Shown here piece by piece: positions 24,041 through 32,324 of a stretch of 47,410 bases of DNA (positions are counted from its first letter, which is position 1; each line of letters opens with the position of its first letter). This stretch comes from an uncultured Oscillospiraceae bacterium (lineage in GTDB: Bacteria; Bacillota; Clostridia; Oscillospirales; Oscillospiraceae). Below the pieces are notes generated by a model. It saw only the letters and a list, made by a program, of their open reading frames with translations. It made no database searches and was not told where the DNA came from. Both the position numbers and the translations under genes were made by a program. Where the stretch lies: positions 1-47,410 of the forward strand of contig CANQFV010000019.1 of NCBI GenBank assembly GCA_947599875.1, in the 5' to 3' direction.

Positions 24041-24952
24041 TCAGGATTTTACCATTTGATCCAGGCTTCGCCGGGCGGCGGTAAGCTCGTCCTCCGGCAG
24101 CTCAACCTTGTATTTTTCGTCCCGCAGGCACTCGTAAAGGGCCTGGAGAGTCACTTTTTTCATATTGGGGCAGACAAAGGCGCCGCCCACGCCGTAGACC
24201 TTCTTCTCGGGCAGCTCCCGCCTCAGGCGCTCCACGATCTCCCGCTCCGTGCCGATGAGGATCTGGGGGGCCTGGGTTTTCCGAGCGAAATCCAGGATCT
24301 CGGCGGTGGAGCCAACCAGATCCCCGTGTTTCACCACGTCGTCCCCGCACTCCGGATGGACGGCGAACACCGCCTCCGGGTGGGCCTCTTTGGCCGCCAG
24401 GACGTCCGCCTCCGTCACCCGGTGGTGGGTGGGGCAGAAGCCGTCGTGGAGCCAGAAGGTCTTCTCCGGCACCTGGGCGGCCACATAGGCGCCAAGGTGC
24501 CTGTCCGGCGCAAAGATGATCTCCTCACAGTCCAGCGCCCGGGCGATGCGGAGGGCCGAGGAGCTGGTACAGCACACGTCGCTGACGGCCTTCACCGCGG
24601 CGGAGGAGTTGACGTAGCACATGACCCGGGCGCGGGGGTGCTGTGCCCGGAGCCTCAGCACATCCTCCGGCGTCACCATATCGGCCATCGGGCACCCGGC
24701 GTCCAGGCTCGGCAGCAGGACGGTCTTCTCCGGGGAGAGGATCTTGGCACTCTCCCCCATGAACCGCACGCCGCAGATGACGATCAGCTCCTCCCGGGCC
24801 TTGGCGGCCTTCTGGGCCATCGCAAAGGAGTCGCACACCGCGTCGGCCACATCCTGCACCTCCAGGGGCACATAGTAGTGGGCCAGAACCAGGGCGTTCT
24901 TCTCCCGTTTCAGCTTCAGGATCTGCTCCTGAAGGTGGTTAAAACTTCCCAT
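24041..24952 (-). CDS. nadA: Quinolinate synthase NadA
   Basis: This cytoplasmic enzyme condenses iminoaspartate with dihydroxyacetone phosphate to give quinolinate, a step in de novo NAD synthesis. It has 303 residues, the compact form. The three cluster ligands are Cys87 (AGCPMA), Cys173 (GFCPTHH) and Cys261 (VCPNMK), spaced as in known enzymes. The substrate-loop residues in LAHYYVP and [10 protein letters not shown] are present. Its start overlaps the nifS 3' end by 14 bases, so synthesis is coupled. nadB and nadC are not in the window. Confidence 0.96.
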   Translation of the reverse strand: MGSFNHLQEQILKLKREKNALVLAHYYVPLEVQDVADAVCDSFAMAQKAAKAREELIVICGVRFMGESAKILSPEKTVLLPSLDAGCPMADMVTPEDVLRLRAQHPRARVMCYVNSSAAVKAVSDVCCTSSSALRIARALDCEEIIFAPDRHLGAYVAAQVPEKTFWLHDGFCPTHHRVTEADVLAAKEAHPEAVFAVHPECGDDVVKHGDLVGSTAEILDFARKTQAPQILIGTEREIVERLRRELPEKKVYGVGGAFVCPNMKKVTLQALYECLRDEKYKVELPEDELTAARRSLDQMVKS

Positions 24953-26120
24953 TCAGTCTGTCCTCCCACAGGGGCGACATGCTCCGCAGTCTCTCCACAA
25001 TGGGTGGCAGAGTCCGGATGATGTAGTCGATATCCTCGTCGGTGGTGGTGTCGGTGATGCTCAGGCGCAGGGAGCCGTGGGCCACCTCGTGGGGAAGCCC
25101 GATGGCCAGCAGGACGTGGCTGGGATCCAGGGACACGGAGGAGCAGGCCGAGCCGGAGCTGGCGCAGATCCCCTCGTGATCCAGGCTGAGGACAAGGGAC
25201 TCCCCCTCCACGCACTCAAAGACGAAGCTGGCGATCCCTGGAAGACGGTTCACCGGATCCCCGGTGAGGCGGCTGTAGGGGATATCCCGGAAGGCCCGGA
25301 TGAGCCTGTCCCGCATGGCGGAAACCCGGGGCATGGTCTCCGGCAGGTTCCGGACGGCCTCCTCCAGCGCCGCGGCCATTCCCACGATCTCCGGCACGTT
25401 CTCCGTCCCGGAGCGCTGGTTGCGCTCCTGCCCGCCGCCGTGGAGCAGCTGGGGCACCCGCAGGCCCCTGCGGATATACAGCACGCCCACCCCCTTGGGG
25501 CCGTGGAACTTGTGGCCGGAGATGGAGAGCATGTCGATGTTCATGGCCTTCACGTCGATGGGGATGTGCCCCGCCGCCTGCACGGCGTCGGTGTGGAACA
25601 GCACCCCGTGTTCATGGGCGATGCGGCCGATCTCCGCCACCGGCAGGATGGTGCCGATCTCGTTGTTGGCCATCATGACGGTGATGAGGATGGTGTCCGG
25701 ACGGATGGCCGCCTGCAGCTCGTCAAGGTCGATGCCGCCCGTCTCGTTCGCCTTCAGATACGTCACCTCGTACCCCTGCTTCTTCAGCCAGTCCAGGGTG
25801 TGGGTGATGGCGTGATGCTCGATGGAGCTGGTGATGATGTGCCGCCCCTTACCGGCCTTGGCCTCGGCAATGCCCTTCAAGGCCCAGTTGTCGGACTCCG
25901 TGCCGCAGCCGGTGAAGTAGATCTCCACAGGCTCGGCGTTCAGGCACCCGGCCACCTTGGCCCGGGCCTCATCCAGGCCCCTGCGGGCGCTGCGCCCCAC
26001 GGAATAGAGGCTGGAGGGGTTGCCGTAGTTCTCTGTCAGATAGGGGAGCATGGCGTCCACGCACGTCCTGGACATGGCCGTGGTGGCCGCGTTGTCCGCG
26101 TATACAAATCTCTTTTCCAT
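24939..26120 (-). CDS. nifS: Cysteine desulfurase, NifS/IscS family
   Basis: This PLP enzyme releases sulfur from cysteine as an enzyme-bound persulfide. In the 393-residue product I see the N-terminal DNAATT motif, EHHAI, the PLP lysine in [10 protein letters not shown], and the catalytic cysteine in SSGSACSS. The start at 26120 is preceded by GAGG and matches the family N-terminus; the ATG at 26141 has no ribosome site. It heads the operon with nadA and nifU, the arrangement in which a dedicated NifS serves NAD synthesis, as known from Bacillus. A strong promoter lies at 26165-26192. Confidence 0.95.
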   Translation of the reverse strand: MEKRFVYADNAATTAMSRTCVDAMLPYLTENYGNPSSLYSVGRSARRGLDEARAKVAGCLNAEPVEIYFTGCGTESDNWALKGIAEAKAGKGRHIITSSIEHHAITHTLDWLKKQGYEVTYLKANETGGIDLDELQAAIRPDTILITVMMANNEIGTILPVAEIGRIAHEHGVLFHTDAVQAAGHIPIDVKAMNIDMLSISGHKFHGPKGVGVLYIRRGLRVPQLLHGGGQERNQRSGTENVPEIVGMAAALEEAVRNLPETMPRVSAMRDRLIRAFRDIPYSRLTGDPVNRLPGIASFVFECVEGESLVLSLDHEGICASSGSACSSVSLDPSHVLLAIGLPHEVAHGSLRLSITDTTTDEDIDYIIRTLPPIVERLRSMSPLWEDRLNGKF

Positions 26121-26164
26121 AGAAAGTCGCCTCGGTTTCATTAAAGTGGTTAGCTAAGGATAAT

Positions 26165-26192
26165 AGTATACCCCTTCGGTGGGTTTTGTCAA
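26165..26192 (-). promoter_or_regulatory. Sigma-A promoter of nifS-nadA-nifU
   Basis: On the minus strand, a perfect TTGACA (26187-26192), a 16-base spacer and TATACT (26165-26170). It is back-to-back with the promoter at 26203-26231. A TTAGCTAA palindrome lies just downstream (about 26149-26158) and could be a regulator site. Confidence 0.85.
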
Positions 26193-26202
26193 TATCTCAT
26201 GC

Positions 26203-26231
26203 TTGTAATTGAGCAAAGAATATGCTATAAT
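26203..26231 (+). promoter_or_regulatory. Sigma-A promoter upstream of orf118 and rex
   Basis: TTGTAA (26203-26208), a 17-base spacer and a consensus TATAAT (26226-26231), predicting a start near 26238. Confidence 0.75.
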
Positions 26232-26583
26232 GTGCCGTAGGTTCTGGGCGGCCCTTGTGAGGTATTTTGACGGCGGCACCCCGTTGTTCTCGGAGGAACT
26301 CCTCCGTGAGCTGCGCCGGTTGGAGTTTTGCTACAACCCTCCCCACCCCGTGCCTTTAGCCGATTATTCCAAGGCGTATCAGGCCGTGTGGGAGGACTTT
26401 TCCAGGTCGGTTGACAGCTTCGCGGACTGCACTGTTTTTGACGGCTCGCTTTTGCATCACCCCCTGAACGATATGATCAGAAACTACAACGCCTCGAAGG
26501 AGCAGGCCGCCGCGCACGTCAAAATGCTGTTGAACTGTTTGAAAGCCGTGTTGGACAAAATCGTCACGGCAATGTACGAATAA
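26230..26583 (+). CDS. Hypothetical protein (about 118 aa or shorter)
   Basis: I do not recognise this small soluble protein. It is mostly helical by composition (SEELLRELRRLEF, SKEQAAAHVKMLLNCLKAVLDKIV), with no signal peptide or membrane segment. The start is uncertain. The ATG at 26230 overlaps the -10 box of the promoter at 26203-26231 and has no ribosome site, so the true start may be the GTG at 26257 or later, or another promoter may serve it. It lies 80 bases upstream of rex on the same strand and would be cotranscribed. It may be a real gene, but the evidence is weaker than for its neighbours. Confidence 0.5.
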   Translation: MCRRFWAALVRYFDGGTPLFSEELLRELRRLEFCYNPPHPVPLADYSKAYQAVWEDFSRSVDSFADCTVFDGSLLHHPLNDMIRNYNASKEQAAAHVKMLLNCLKAVLDKIVTAMYE

Positions 26584-26663
26584 ATCCGGGGTTGCTGCAA
26601 GAAATCCCCGCACAGGAATTTGTCCCTCCCCCCTGGGAAGGCGACTTTACCGGAGTGATACAC

Positions 26664-27296
26664 ATGAAATACAGGATCTCAGCCAATGTCATCCGGCGGC
26701 TGCCCCGCTATCTGCGCAGGCTGACGCTGATGGAGCGGCAGGGTTTTGAAAAGACCTCCTCCGGCGATCTGGGCGCCCGCATGGGCCTGACGGCTTCCCA
26801 GATCCGCCAGGATCTCAACTGCTTTGGGGGCTTCGGCCAGCAGGGCTACGGCTACAACATCACGGATCTGAAGGACGGCATCGGCTCCATTCTGGGCCTG
26901 GACAAGCCCCTGACGGTGATCGTCATCGGCGCCGGGAACCTGGGGCGGGCGCTGATCGCCAACTTCCACTTTGAAAAATACGGCTTTCAGCTGACGGCCG
27001 CCTTTGACCCGGCCCCGGGCCTGGCGGGGACATCCATCTCCGGCACCCCCGTCCTCCACTCCGACACGCTGGAGGAATACCTCACGGAAAACCGGGTGGA
27101 CGTGGCCGTCCTCACCCTCCCCCGCTCCCACACCCTCCGGGCCGCGGAGCTGGCGTCCCAGAAGGGCGTCCGGGGGATCTGGAATTTCACCGGCATCGAC
27201 ATTGACGCGGATCTGGGCGACACCATTGTGGAGAACGTCCACCTGTCCGACAGCCTTTTGACCCTGGGGTACTACCTCCGGGGGAAAACGGAATAA
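26664..27296 (+). CDS. rex: Redox-sensing transcriptional repressor Rex
   Basis: This 210-residue repressor binds DNA at high NAD+ and is released by NADH, linking fermentation and respiration genes to redox state. The N-terminal winged helix (to about residue 80) contains LGLTASQIRQDLNCFGGFGQQGYGY-type family residues; the Rossmann fold follows with GAGNLG (89-94) and a C-terminal swapped helix (ENVHLSDSLLTLG). The start at 26664 has GGAGTGA upstream; the longer frame lacks one. It lies divergent from the NAD-synthesis operon, a sensible partner for an NADH sensor. A terminator follows at 27312. Confidence 0.96.
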   Translation: MKYRISANVIRRLPRYLRRLTLMERQGFEKTSSGDLGARMGLTASQIRQDLNCFGGFGQQGYGYNITDLKDGIGSILGLDKPLTVIVIGAGNLGRALIANFHFEKYGFQLTAAFDPAPGLAGTSISGTPVLHSDTLEEYLTENRVDVAVLTLPRSHTLRAAELASQKGVRGIWNFTGIDIDADLGDTIVENVHLSDSLLTLGYYLRGKTE

Positions 27297-27311
27297 TCCC
27301 CCTTTGCTGGG

Positions 27312-27331
27312 AAAGCCCTGCGGGCTTTTTT
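27312..27331 (+). terminator. Rho-independent terminator after rex
   Basis: AAAGCCC/GGGCTTT stem with a TGC loop runs into TTTTTT. Confidence 0.85.
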
Positions 27332-27408
27332 GACAAGCCGTCCATGACCCCTCTCTTCCCCCGTCCGGGGCGCTCAGGCCCCGGCGGAAGCCCACGATTG
27401 GAGGAATT

Positions 27409-28446
27409 ATGAAAAAAATCGTATCCGCCGCCCTGGTTCTCACCCTTCTCACCGCCCTGACCGGGGCGTCAGCAAGCCCCGGCGGGAGTTCCGACCCGCT
27501 GGTGACCCTCTCCTACGCCCAGGGGGCGTACAAGGACGCCCTGGTGGAGGAGCTTGTCTCCGCCGCCGAGGAGCGCCTGCAGGAGGTCTATGACCGGGCC
27601 GCGGCCTCCCTGGGGCAGACAGCTCCGGACGCCAGATACACCGACGGCCGCCAGGGCTTCACCCTCTCCGGCGGCACCCTCACCGTCCCGGCGGGGGGCT
27701 GCGTCACGGTGGTATCCGGGGATGTGGCCGCTGCCGTAAACTCCGGCGAGATGATCGACGCCTCCCAAGGCTCCGCCGTCTCCGGCTCCACCCTGCTTCT
27801 CAACCGCCGGTACATTGTGGCTGAGGGGTCCGTGACCCTCACCGCTGCCGGCTCGGCCCAGCTCTTCCTGGAGGGGCCGTATGTCCCCGGCTCCGGCGTC
27901 CTCACCCCGATGGACGGCTCCGCGCCGGACAAGCCCCAGCAGCCGCAGGTGGTCTTTACGGACGTCTCCCCCAACGGGTGGGCGGCGGAGGCCGTGAGCT
28001 ATATGGCCTCCCACAACCTGATGAACGGCACAAGCACCACGAATAAAACCTTCTCCCCCGCCGAAACGACTACCCGCGGCATGGTGGTCACCATCCTGGC
28101 CCGGGCCGACGGGGTGGACACCACCGGCTCCTCCCCCTGGTATCAGCGGGGCGTGGAGTGGGCCGTCAGCGCCGGCGTGTCCGACGGGACAAAGCCCACC
28201 GCCACCATCTCCCGTCAGGAGATCGCCACCATGCTCTGGCGCTACTACGGCCAGCCGGCCTGCGACCAGGCCCCCGGAATGCCCGACGACTCCGCCGTGG
28301 CCTCCTGGGCCTTCACCGCCGTGAGCTGGTGCGTGAAAAACGGCATCATCACCGGCAACGGCCAGGGGCTTCTCAACCCCAACGGCTCGGCCCGCCGGGA
28401 CGAGGTGGCCACTATGATATACAGGGCGCTAACGAAACTGGGTTGA
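27409..28446 (+). CDS. Secreted S-layer homology (SLH) domain protein
   Basis: The 345-residue protein has a signal peptide (about 1-23, cleavage near ASA-SPGG), an N-terminal region of about 150 residues with no recognised domain but many short Gly/Thr/Val strands, and three C-terminal SLH repeats. The repeats begin near FTDVSPNGWAAEAVSYM, SPWYQRGVEWAVSAGV and ASWAFTAVSWCVKNGI, each with the GxxxTR/SRxE-type residues. SLH domains anchor proteins to pyruvylated wall polymers. The start has GGAGG 6 bases upstream. It is a single gene between the rex terminator and a large repeat cluster. Confidence 0.92.
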   Translation: MKKIVSAALVLTLLTALTGASASPGGSSDPLVTLSYAQGAYKDALVEELVSAAEERLQEVYDRAAASLGQTAPDARYTDGRQGFTLSGGTLTVPAGGCVTVVSGDVAAAVNSGEMIDASQGSAVSGSTLLLNRRYIVAEGSVTLTAAGSAQLFLEGPYVPGSGVLTPMDGSAPDKPQQPQVVFTDVSPNGWAAEAVSYMASHNLMNGTSTTNKTFSPAETTTRGMVVTILARADGVDTTGSSPWYQRGVEWAVSAGVSDGTKPTATISRQEIATMLWRYYGQPACDQAPGMPDDSAVASWAFTAVSWCVKNGIITGNGQGLLNPNGSARRDEVATMIYRALTKLG

Positions 28447-28483
28447 AAGCCCTAACTGGCTTGAAAGGCCGCAGGGGTTTAGG

Positions 28484-28720
28484 CTGGCTTGAAAGGCCAC
28501 AGGAGCGTGCTGGCGAGGACAGCCTTTAGCGCCTCTCCAACCCTGGCGGCAACCCCTGCGGCCTTTCAATGCCAAAGAGATGCGTGCGGAAAGGCCCCTT
28601 GGAATTCTGCGGAATTCCAGGGGGCCTTTCCTGCTGCCGCGCTGTGCGCACGGCCCAGAGGGCCGCACACTTGCGCGGCAATAGGGATTTTTTCCAAGGC
28701 ACATGTCCTTGGAAAAAATA
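28484..28720 (-). repeat. Family F arm plus family B copy B3 (inverted)
   Basis: 28484-28574 matches the F arm at 23491-23582 in reverse complement. 28581-28720 is family B inverted: GGCCCCTTGGAATTC with its complement around TGCG (one G-T type mismatch), GCCGCGC/GCGCGGC with an inner GCGCACGGCCC/GGGCCGCACAC, and CCAAGG/CCTTGG around CACATGT. A further partial F end (CTTGAAAGGCCGCAGGGG) lies at 28459-28478, just after the SLH gene. Confidence 0.82.
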
Positions 28721-28759
28721 TTGGAATTGGGGGGCGCGGCTACGGGCAGCCGGTGTGAC

Positions 28760-28935
28760 ACGGGGACGGTTCTTTAGTCCCATCTTCGCACGGCTTCGAT
28801 GTGACAAAAGAACCGTCCCCGCTGTCCCACCTCCTCAAAAGACGGGAAGTTCCCCCGAAAAAGGCGGGACTGAGGGACGGTTTTTTTGTCACACCGCAGG
28901 TGGGACTAAAGAACCGTCCCTCTGTAACGCCGGGA
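28760..28935 (+). repeat. Family A double hairpin (copies A5 and A6)
   Basis: CGGGGACGG/CCGTCCCCG (28761-28821) and GAGGGACGG/CCGTCCCTC (about 28872-28922) have the same linker and the same CTGTAACGCCGGG tail as 23105-23290, in the same orientation. Confidence 0.84.
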
Positions 28936-29043
28936 GAAAACTACCGGTTGCGGTGAAGGGTGTCGTCTCCGTGAACCCACCCCCAACACCCACCGGCTCA
29001 GTCCCAAGGGCGCGACGCACCACTGGGTGGCTCATAATACCGA

Positions 29044-29265
29044 TTCGTCCAGAAAACCCCCGGGCAGCTCCCCGGGGGTTTCTCCAGTAGGGGGCCGCAG
29101 CCCCCTAACTGGTCGGTTCAAGGGGGTCCAGGGGGGAAATCGAAATCCCCCCTGGTCGGTTTTCCCTCTTTGTTACTTTCTCCCTTTTGACGAAATCAAA
29201 AGGGAGAAAGTAAATGACCCCGTCCGCCCTTTGGGCGGACACCTTTTTCCCCGTCGGGGAGACTC
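29044..29265 (+). repeat. Family C palindromic repeat, copy C3
   Basis: The hairpin order is the same as at 785-1010, including TTACTTTCTCCCTTTTG/CAAAAGGGAGAAAGTAA and GTCCGCCC/GGGCGGAC, ending just before the stop codon of the AI-2E family gene. The linker at 28936-29043 also resembles 690-784 (GGGTGTCGTCTCCG, ATTCGTCCAGAAAACCCCCG), so the shared unit is larger than the hairpins alone. Confidence 0.82.
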
Positions 29266-29277
29266 CCCTCCCGGTTT

Positions 29278-30651
29278 TTACTTGCCGGGCTTCTCCTCCC
29301 CGTCTTGGGGGGTATTCTCCGGGGGTTCCGGGGTCTTGGCCTCCCCGGCCTCCTCCGTTTTCTCCGCTTTTTCCTTCTCCGCCTCCTCCTCCGTCTCCTT
29401 CGGCTGCTCCGACGGCTTATAACAAAGCTCACGGCTCTCCGGGTCGATGGACGCCAGGTTCCGGTAGCTCTCGGTGTCCGTGGGCAGGCCCTTGTGCCGG
29501 AGGATCCGGGTGTTCAGGCGGCTCAAGAGGCTGTACAGCACCGTGGTGAGGGGCACGCCCACGACCATGCCCAGCAGGCCGAACAGTCCGCCGAAGAAGA
29601 GGATGGCGAACATGATCCAAAACCCGGACAGGCCCGTGCGGGAGGCGTGGATCCGGGGCTTCAGGATCTGGCCGTCGATCTGCTGGAGAACCAGGGTGAA
29701 GATGATGAAGATAAGGCACTGGGTGGGGTTCTCCAAAAGGATCAGCAGCGCCGAGGGGATGGCCCCGATAAATGGGCCGAACATGGGGATCAGGTTCGTC
29801 ACGCCAACGATGATGGAGACGAGGATGGCGTAGGGCATACCCGTGATCATCATGAAGATGTAATTCACCAGCCCCACGATGGTGGAGTCGATGATCGTGC
29901 CGGTGATGTAGTTGCCGAAGGCGTCATCGATAAAATCCATCTCGGTGACGATGGCGTTGGCGGCCTTGGCCGGGAACAGGGAGTAGGTCAGCTTCTTGGC
30001 CTGGGCGCAGAAGGTCTCCTTGTTGTACATGACGTACACGGAGATGATGATGCCGATGCCGATGTCGATAAGGGTCCCCACGACGGAGATGACGCCGCCG
30101 GTGATGTTGGTGATCAGCGTGGTGATCTGGGGCAGGACGTTTGTCTCCAGCCACTGGACGGTCTTCTCATAGATGGTGTTCAACCACTTCACCGCCACGC
30201 CCTCCAGGGCGTAGCCGTCCAGCGTCCGCTCCAGCCAGTCCATCGCGGATTTCAGGTATCCCTCGGAATTGGAGACGATCTTCACCACGCTGTTGTACAG
30301 CTCCGGCAGGACGGTGGCCAGCAGGGCCGCGATAAGCCCCAAAAACAGCAGGAGCGTCACAAGGATGGAGAAGATCCTGGCGGCCTTCCGCGCCTTCACC
30401 GGATCTTTGAAGAGCCGGGAGGACAGCCGGGAAAAGACCCGCCGCTCAAAGAAATTCAGCACCTTATTGAGCAGATAGGCGATGAGGAAGCCGTAGATCA
30501 CCGGCGACAGCACGGAGATCAGAAGGCCGATCACATCCCGGATCCCCCTCATGCTGTTGAGCAGCCAGAAGAAGAGGATGCTGGTCACCACCACACAGAA
30601 GGCCGTGACCCCCCAATACAGGTACTTCTTGTCCCATTTAAAGCTTTTCAT
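29278..30651 (-). CDS. AI-2E family transporter (PerM/UPF0118 type)
   Basis: The 457-residue membrane protein has the family layout. Two N-terminal helices (about 12-31 and 37-60) are followed by a further membrane helix (ILVTLLLFLGLIAALLATV), a soluble amphipathic region of about 80 residues, a helix bundle with the conserved DDAFGNYITGTIIDSTIVG and GVTNLIPMFGPFIGAIPSA segments, and C-terminal helices. The tail after residue 410 is unusually long and very rich in Glu, Lys and Pro. Members move small molecules or ions; the substrate here cannot be inferred. It is transcribed away from rqcP, 63 bases after that stop codon, and may end the rqcP operon. Confidence 0.92.
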   Translation of the reverse strand: MKSFKWDKKYLYWGVTAFCVVVTSILFFWLLNSMRGIRDVIGLLISVLSPVIYGFLIAYLLNKVLNFFERRVFSRLSSRLFKDPVKARKAARIFSILVTLLLFLGLIAALLATVLPELYNSVVKIVSNSEGYLKSAMDWLERTLDGYALEGVAVKWLNTIYEKTVQWLETNVLPQITTLITNITGGVISVVGTLIDIGIGIIISVYVMYNKETFCAQAKKLTYSLFPAKAANAIVTEMDFIDDAFGNYITGTIIDSTIVGLVNYIFMMITGMPYAILVSIIVGVTNLIPMFGPFIGAIPSALLILLENPTQCLIFIIFTLVLQQIDGQILKPRIHASRTGLSGFWIMFAILFFGGLFGLLGMVVGVPLTTVLYSLLSRLNTRILRHKGLPTDTESYRNLASIDPESRELCYKPSEQPKETEEEAEKEKAEKTEEAGEAKTPEPPENTPQDGEEKPGK

Positions 30652-30714
30652 GGTATCACTTCCAAAACCGCCGCGCAGGCGGATTCCTTTCGCAGTGATC
30701 AGCCGGCAGGGGCG

Positions 30715-30966
30715 TCAGACGCCCTCCCCCAGCTCCCGGTACATGGACGCGGCGTCGTCCTTGCGCACCGTCTCCTGCACGGAGAGAACCTCCACGCGGA
30801 CTTTTCTGGCGCCAAAGGACATTTCGATGATGTCCCCCACCCGAACCTCCTTGGACGGCTTGGCGGTGACGCCGTTTACCGAGATCCTGCCCCCGTCCGC
30901 CGCCTCGGCGGCCACGGTGCGGCGCTTGATGAGCCGGGAGACCTTTAAATATTTATCAAGTCTCAT
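30715..30966 (-). CDS. rqcP: S4-domain ribosome-associated quality-control protein RqcP (YabO/Hsp15 family)
   Basis: The 83-residue RNA-binding protein starts MRLDKYLKVSRLIKRR, the S4 fold signature, and keeps ADGGRISVNG and VRVGDIIEM. In Bacillus this family helps add C-terminal alanine tails to stalled nascent chains on the 50S subunit. The start at 30966 matches the family; no close ribosome site is visible, only GGAGGGG about 20 bases upstream. The order flippase-mazG-hup-rqcP matches the yabM-yabN-yabO region of Bacillus with hup inserted. A hairpin at 31062 lies between hup and this gene. Confidence 0.93.
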   Translation of the reverse strand: MRLDKYLKVSRLIKRRTVAAEAADGGRISVNGVTAKPSKEVRVGDIIEMSFGARKVRVEVLSVQETVRKDDAASMYRELGEGV

Positions 30967-31061
30967 ACGATTGGGCAAACGCCCACCCCTCCATACGGAA
31001 TTTGCCCCGGCGATCCGGGGCAAAGTCTTTGAACGGACGGAACCCATCCGTCCCAGCCTGC

Positions 31062-31086
31062 CGAAAAAGGCCGCGGGCCTTTTTCG
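31062..31086 (-). terminator. Stem-loop between hup and rqcP
   Basis: A perfect 11-bp stem CGAAAAAGGCC/GGCCTTTTTCG with a 3-base loop has A- and U-runs in the arms, so it could act on either strand. It may stop or thin out transcription after hup. Further short palindromes fill 31030-31160 (GACGGAACCCATCCGTC, GCGCGGCCGCGC, TTGGCAGGGGAGCCTGCCAA). Confidence 0.65.
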
Positions 31087-31167
31087 ACAAAGGGAAACCC
31101 GGTGTTTTGCGCGGCCGCGCAAAATCCGGTGACTTTTTTGGCAGGGGAGCCTGCCAAGTGATTTTCG

Positions 31168-31443
31168 TTACTGGGCGATGGTGTCCTTCAGAGCCTTGCC
31201 GGCCTTGAAGACGGGCGTGCGGGAAGCGGGGATCAGGATCTCCTGCTTGGTCTGGGGGTTGCGGCCGACGCGGGCGGCGCGCTCCTTCACTTCAAAGGCG
31301 CCGAAGCCGATGAGCGTGACCTTCTCGCCGGCCTTCATGGCCTCGACGATAGACTCGATAGCGGCGTTGACGGCCTTGTCGGAATCCTTCTTGGAAAGGC
31401 CGGTCTTCTCAGCGACCACGCTGATAAGTTCTGTCTTGTTCAT
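31168..31443 (-). CDS. hup: HU family DNA-binding protein
   Basis: The 91-residue nucleoid protein starts [20 protein letters not shown] and contains [20 protein letters not shown], the beta-arm region with the DNA-intercalating proline expected in RNP-like form, and a C-terminal FKAGKALKD. It forms dimers that bend and compact DNA. The start has GGAGGAAT upstream. It lies 47 bases after mazG in the same direction and is followed by a stem-loop. Confidence 0.97.
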   Translation of the reverse strand: MNKTELISVVAEKTGLSKKDSDKAVNAAIESIVEAMKAGEKVTLIGFGAFEVKERAARVGRNPQTKQEILIPASRTPVFKAGKALKDTIAQ

Positions 31444-31490
31444 AACGATTTATTCCTCCAATGTATTTATATCTTTAAGATCCGGAGATC

Positions 31491-32279
31491 TTAAATTCCT
31501 TTGACTTCCTCCCAGAGCTTGTCCATCTGGGAGAGGGACATGTCCTCCAGCTTCTCCCCGCGCCGGTTGGCCAGGGCCTCCATCCGGGTAAACCGGGCCA
31601 CGAACTTGTCCGTGGCGGCGCGGAGGATCTCCTCCGGGTCGGCCTTGATGAAGCGGGAGACGTTCACACAGGAGAAGAGCAGGTCGCCCAGCTCCTCCCC
31701 GGCGTTCTCCCCCAGGGCCAGGGCCTGGCGAAGCTCCCGGGTCTCCTCCTCTATCTTGTCCAGAGCGCCGTCAACCGATACCCAATCGAACCCGGCTTTT
31801 GCCGCTTTTTTCTGGACCTTCTCCGCCCGCCACAGGGCGGGGAGGGATCTGGCCACGCTCTCCAGGGCGCTGGCGACGGTGGCCTGGTGCTTCTCCACCC
31901 GCTTGATCTTGTCCCAATTTTGCAGCACCTCGGCGGAGTCGGCCACGCTCACGTCCCCAAAGACGTGGGGGTGACGGAGGATCAGCTTCTTGCAGATGCC
32001 GTCCGCCACGCCGTCCAGGTCGAAGCGGCCGGCGTCGTTCTCCATATCCGCGTGGAACACCACCTGGAGCAGCACGTCGCCCAGCTCCTCCTGAAGGTGG
32101 GCGGGGCTTTTCTCATCGATGGCCTCGATGACCTCGTAGACCTCCTCGATGAACTCCCGCCGGATGGACTCGTGCGTCTGCTCCCGGTCCCAGGGGCAGC
32201 CCCCCTCATGCCGGAGGATGGTCACGATCTTCCGCAAATCGTCCACCGTGTAGCTGGATTTATATTCAAAATCTACCAT
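31491..32279 (-). CDS. mazG: Nucleoside triphosphate pyrophosphohydrolase MazG
   Basis: The 262-residue enzyme hydrolyses NTPs/dNTPs to monophosphates and pyrophosphate. Two tandem MazG domains are visible: the first with GGCPWDREQTHESI and the metal-binding EFIEEVYEVIEAID plus EELGDVLLQVVFH, the second with EEETRELRQAL and GEELGDLLFSCVN. The start at 32279 has GGGGTGAAAG upstream. It follows the flippase gene by 45 bases and precedes hup. The N-terminal methylase-like domain of Bacillus YabN is absent; this is the stand-alone form. Confidence 0.95.
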   Translation of the reverse strand: MVDFEYKSSYTVDDLRKIVTILRHEGGCPWDREQTHESIRREFIEEVYEVIEAIDEKSPAHLQEELGDVLLQVVFHADMENDAGRFDLDGVADGICKKLILRHPHVFGDVSVADSAEVLQNWDKIKRVEKHQATVASALESVARSLPALWRAEKVQKKAAKAGFDWVSVDGALDKIEEETRELRQALALGENAGEELGDLLFSCVNVSRFIKADPEEILRAATDKFVARFTRMEALANRRGEKLEDMSLSQMDKLWEEVKGI

Positions 32280-32324
32280 ACTTTCACCCCAACTGCAAGA
32301 CAATTTTGCATGAATTCCGTGAAG

